Source: an uncultured Gemmatimonadales bacterium | GTDB lineage: Bacteria; Gemmatimonadota; Gemmatimonadetes; JACCXV01; JAHWKZ01 | Assembly (NCBI GenBank): GCA_947259315.1 | Contig: CAMYLR010000006.1 | Span: 277,271-341,270, forward strand | Reading direction: 5' to 3' | DNA length: 64,000 bases | Shown: positions 61,225 through 64,000 of the stretch, piece after piece | Numbering within the stretch: the first letter of the stretch is position 1 | Layout: the number at the start of each line of letters is the position of its first letter | The notes under the pieces: model-generated | The model's input: only the letters and a program-made list of their open reading frames with translations | Told to the model about the DNA's origin: nothing | Database searches by the model: none | Translations under genes and position numbers: made by a program

Positions 61225-62595
61225 ATGAGTCGCACATCGATCGCTCTCGCCCTTTCGCTCGCTGTCATCCAACCGAGCCGCGCCGGCGCGCAAGACCTAC
61301 CCCCCGCTCTTCCCGATCATGACGTGCGTCTGTACGAATTGATCGACTCAGTGTCCGCCGATCGGATCGAGCGCGACGTCCGGACCCTAGCCGCGTTCGG
61401 GACCCGACACACTCTCTCCGACACGCTGTCGGACACGCGCGGGATCGGCGCTGCCCGGCGCTGGATCAAGGCCGAGTTTGACCGGATATCGGCCGACTGC
61501 GGCGCGTGCCTCGAAGTGTCGTACCAGCGATCGCTGGTCCAGGGCGAGCGGCGGATCCCGGATCCAACGTGGGTGGTCAGCGTCGTCGCGATATTGCGAG
61601 GCACGAGCGACCCTAACCGTTACGTCATCATGAGTGGCGACATCGACTCGCGGATCTCCGACCCGATGAACGCTGTTGACGACGCGCCCGGAGCCAACGA
61701 CAACGCCAGCGGCATGGCGGGCGTGCTCGAAGCGGCGCGAGTCATCACGCGATCCGACCACGTCTTTCACGCATCGATCGTGTTCGCCGGACTATCCGGC
61801 GAGGAGCAGGGACTCTTCGGCGGCCGCCACATGGCCAACGTCGCTCGGGAAGATGGTTGGAACGTCGAGGCTGTGCTCAACAACGACATGATCGGGAACA
61901 CGGCCGGGATCAACAACGTCGTCGACAACTCGACCGCACGCGTGTTCTCCGAGAGCCCGGACGTGACCGCGACATCGGACGACTGGCGCCGGATGCGCTT
62001 CACTGGTGGCGAGGTCGACGGTCGTTCGCGACAGCTCGCCCGGTATGTCGACCGGGTCGCGGATCTCTATCTCGACGATCTCGACACGATCATGATCTAC
62101 CGATTGGATCGCTGGGGGCGTGGGGGTCATCACCGGCCGTTCAACGACGCCGGGTTTCCGGCTGTGCGGATCATGGAGACAAATGAGCACTACGATCGGC
62201 AACACCAGGACATCCGGGTCGAAGACGGGATCGCGTACGGTGACGTCGTCGATGCGGTCGACTTTGACTACGCGCGCAAGCTGACCGCGCTCAATGTCGC
62301 CGTCTTGGCGTCTTTGGCGTGGGCGCCCGCACCGCCGGAGAACGTCACCATCGAGGGCGCCGTCCAACCCTCTGCCGTGCTCCGCTGGACCCCCTCACTG
62401 GATCCGATCGTGGCCGGTTACAAGGTGTATTGGCGGGACACGACCTCACCGACGTGGGATCGGTCGCGCTGGGTCGGGCGTAACCACGAGATCGAGATGA
62501 CCGATCTCGTCATCGACAACTACTTCTTCGGCGTGGCCGCGGTGGGCCCGGGTGGCAACGAGAGCCCGGTCGTGTTCCCGGTGCCGGCGCGCTAG
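61225..62595 (+). CDS. Exported M28 family metallopeptidase with C-terminal Fn3 domain
   Basis: 456 aa from the ATG at 61225 (AAGGGG about 14 nt upstream; a GTG one codon earlier is possible). Signal peptide SIALALSLAVIQPSRAGAQ. M28 zinc motifs: MSGDIDSR, GANDNASGMAGVLEAARV (bridging Asp), VFAGLSGEEQGLFGGRHMA (catalytic Glu), LNNDMIGNT, and a final His in ETNEHYDRQHQD. Residues about 370-456 are an Fn3 domain (APPENVTIEGAVQPSAVLRW). Extracytoplasmic aminopeptidase; substrate unknown. Confidence 0.9.
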   Translation: MSRTSIALALSLAVIQPSRAGAQDLPPALPDHDVRLYELIDSVSADRIERDVRTLAAFGTRHTLSDTLSDTRGIGAARRWIKAEFDRISADCGACLEVSYQRSLVQGERRIPDPTWVVSVVAILRGTSDPNRYVIMSGDIDSRISDPMNAVDDAPGANDNASGMAGVLEAARVITRSDHVFHASIVFAGLSGEEQGLFGGRHMANVAREDGWNVEAVLNNDMIGNTAGINNVVDNSTARVFSESPDVTATSDDWRRMRFTGGEVDGRSRQLARYVDRVADLYLDDLDTIMIYRLDRWGRGGHHRPFNDAGFPAVRIMETNEHYDRQHQDIRVEDGIAYGDVVDAVDFDYARKLTALNVAVLASLAWAPAPPENVTIEGAVQPSAVLRWTPSLDPIVAGYKVYWRDTTSPTWDRSRWVGRNHEIEMTDLVIDNYFFGVAAVGPGGNESPVVFPVPAR

Positions 62596-62604
62596 CGGCT
62601 TTCG

Positions 62605-63024
62605 TTAGGACCCCACCTCGCGCACACGCCCAGTCTCGATGTCGTAAACAAATCCGCGAATCGCGTCTACGTTCGTCAAGAACGGGCTCGCCCTAAGACG
62701 TGCGATCGATTCGCGGACGCTGTTCTCTAGATCCCTGAATGCTCCCATCGCAAAGGGTGGTCTCGTGCCAGTTTCTTTCTCGATCGTGTCCATCAGCTCG
62801 TCGTCGCTGAACTTCTGCATGCCACAATCGGTGTGTTGCAACACCACGATCTCACGCGTACCCAACAAACGCTGCGAGATCGTCAGCGACCGAATCACGT
62901 CGTCGGTGACGATCCCCCCCGCGTTCCGGATTACGTGAGCCTCACCGTCCGCTAGCCCAAGCACCTCACGGGGGTGTAATCGAGCATCCATGCACGCAAC
63001 GACGGCGACTCGCGGACCGCTCAT
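62605..63024 (-). CDS. Beta-class carbonic anhydrase
   Basis: 139 aa, short type. VVACMDARLHPREVLGL (Cys and Asp-Arg dyad), HVIRNAGGIVTDDVIRSL and VLQHTDCGMQKF (His and Cys zinc ligands) are the beta-CA signature. Hydrates CO2 in the cytoplasm. Its start overlaps the ychF stop (ATGA). Confidence 0.92.
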   Translation of the reverse strand: MSGPRVAVVACMDARLHPREVLGLADGEAHVIRNAGGIVTDDVIRSLTISQRLLGTREIVVLQHTDCGMQKFSDDELMDTIEKETGTRPPFAMGAFRDLENSVRESIARLRASPFLTNVDAIRGFVYDIETGRVREVGS

Positions 63025-64000
63025 ACGTTGAACTTGATGTAAATGATATCGCCATCGGTGACGACGTAGTCGCGGCCTTCGCTACGCATCAACCCCATCT
63101 CGCGCGCGTGGTGCAACGATCGATCGGCGCGAACGAAGTCGTCGTAGTGAACCACCTCGGCACGAATGAAGCCGCGCGCCATGTCGGTGTGGACCTTTTC
63201 GGCCGCCTCGACCGCCGTGCCGCCGCGGGCCAGGGTCCACGCTCGCACTTCCTTGTCGCCGGTCGTCGTAAAGAAGGTCAGCAGATCGAGTAGATCGTAG
63301 GCCGCGTGGATGACCCGCCGCAAACTCGACTCCGGCAGCTCGAGGTCCGCCAGAAACTCCTGACGATCCTCCTGTGACAGGGTCGCCATCTCGGCTTCTA
63401 GCTCGCCGCATACCTCGACCAACGCAGCGCCTTCAGCCGCGGCGGCTTTCGCCAACGGCGCCACTTCGGGCACCGACATCGGATCGCGAACCGCGTCCGC
63501 CAAAACATCGTCACCGATGTTGGCGCAATAGATGATCGGCTTGCGGGTCAACAGACCGTAGGTCCGAACGGCCGGTTCTTCGTCGTCGGCGATCTCCACG
63601 GTCCGCGCCGGCTCGCCCGCCTCTAGCGCCGGCAGGAGCTTCTCCAGCGCCGATAGCTCGCTGGCGAACTCCTTTTTGCCCCCCTGCACCTGCTTTGCGA
63701 CTTGGGCGTGTCGCTTTTCGACCAGCGCTAGGTCGGCCAGCGCGAGCTCGGTATCGATGATCTCCTTGTCCCGCAGCGGGTCGATGTTGCCCAGTACGTG
63801 CACGACGTCGGCCGACGGGAAACAACGCACGATGTGGACGATCGCGTCGACCGTCCGGACGTGGGACAGGAATTGGTTCCCCAGCCCCTCGCCCTGACTC
63901 GCGCCTTCGACCAGTCCGGCGATGTCTACGAACTCGATCGTTGTCGGGGTGACCGTTTCCGGCTGGAGCGCCTCGCCGAGCACATCGAGCCGCTCGTCGG
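63021..64000 (-). CDS. ychF: YchF/OLA1-type translation-associated ATPase (N-terminus outside window)
   Basis: The frame runs off the right edge, so the G1 P-loop is missing. Present are [48 protein letters not shown] (G3 with DxxG), the long coiled helical insert, [12 protein letters not shown] (in place of NKxD) and the TGS domain ([38 protein letters not shown]). A ribosome-associated ATPase whose levels affect oxidative stress and start-site selection. Confidence 0.95.
   Translation of the reverse strand, partial: DERLDVLGEALQPETVTPTTIEFVDIAGLVEGASQGEGLGNQFLSHVRTVDAIVHIVRCFPSADVVHVLGNIDPLRDKEIIDTELALADLALVEKRHAQVAKQVQGGKKEFASELSALEKLLPALEAGEPARTVEIADDEEPAVRTYGLLTRKPIIYCANIGDDVLADAVRDPMSVPEVAPLAKAAAAEGAALVEVCGELEAEMATLSQEDRQEFLADLELPESSLRRVIHAAYDLLDLLTFFTTTGDKEVRAWTLARGGTAVEAAEKVHTDMARGFIRAEVVHYDDFVRADRSLHHAREMGLMRSEGRDYVVTDGDIIYIKFNV

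Overview
The window is a gene-dense, GC-rich bacterial chromosome segment with about 65 genes, no rRNA, no recognisable intact tRNA, no IS element and no CRISPR array. Most features point to Gemmatimonadota or a close didermic relative, which is an inference. These features are: a CarD regulator with a lysine-rich tail beside rpsU; a protease/TolB-propeller/Omp85 giant protein; a PorV/PorQ-like barrel next to a protein with a FlgD-like/type IX C-terminal domain; an ECF sigma/anti-sigma pair; rpsF-rpsR-rplI without ssb; and many lipoprotein or Sec signals. GTG and TTG starts and 4-bp stop/start overlaps are frequent.

Layout. 1-9.2 kb: end of a secreted metzincin with a 39-proline linker; a coupled DAK2-DegV/glutaredoxin/M24 peptidase operon; HU with a clear terminator; a GDPD, a HAD hydrolase, and lemA-DUF2207. 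9.2-22.7 kb: a lipoprotein, DUF72, dinB under a promoter carrying an SOS-box-like direct repeat, a stand-alone receiver-like protein, two uncharacterised proteins, ferredoxin-bioY, aspA, SirB1-like, VanX-like dipeptidase, LOG-like, sigma/anti-sigma, a cation/proton antiporter and nth. 22.7-34.5 kb: rpsU-carD, then a long minus-strand run (DUF2490, secreted pcm, membrane-embedded spermidine-synthase-like protein, comM, larE, dcd, beta-propeller lipoprotein) containing the scar of a tandem duplication of comM, followed by an AI-2E-type permease and two exported or hypothetical proteins. 34.5-41 kb: a GGDEF plus degenerate HD-GYP protein, a YraN/MBL/prepilin peptidase group, and a TPR-containing sigma-54 activator of lower GC. 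41-49.7 kb: tsaD, YbbR, ccdA, tlpA-like, agmatinase and pyruvoyl arginine decarboxylase (arginine to putrescine), a PorV-like barrel, a FlgD-like secreted protein, a Fur homologue and two small proteins. 49.7-64 kb: smc co-transcribed with a pseudo-ParA/SPOR protein, the protease-TolB-Omp85 fusion, the S6-S18-L9-RsfS operon, the divergent bolA-CGFS glutaredoxin-M28 peptidase unit, a beta carbonic anhydrase and the C-terminal part of ychF.

Three things stand out. First, the DUF2490-comM junction is present twice. The first comM copy is reduced to its two ends, with pcm and the membrane spermidine-synthase-like gene between them. Second, several genes have a TANNNT -10 element only 6-10 nt before a start codon that lacks a Shine-Dalgarno, which suggests that leaderless mRNAs are common here. 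Third, dinB carries a GTTC-N7-GTTC direct repeat placed exactly between good -35 and -10 hexamers. All family calls come from reading motifs; no database search was run.
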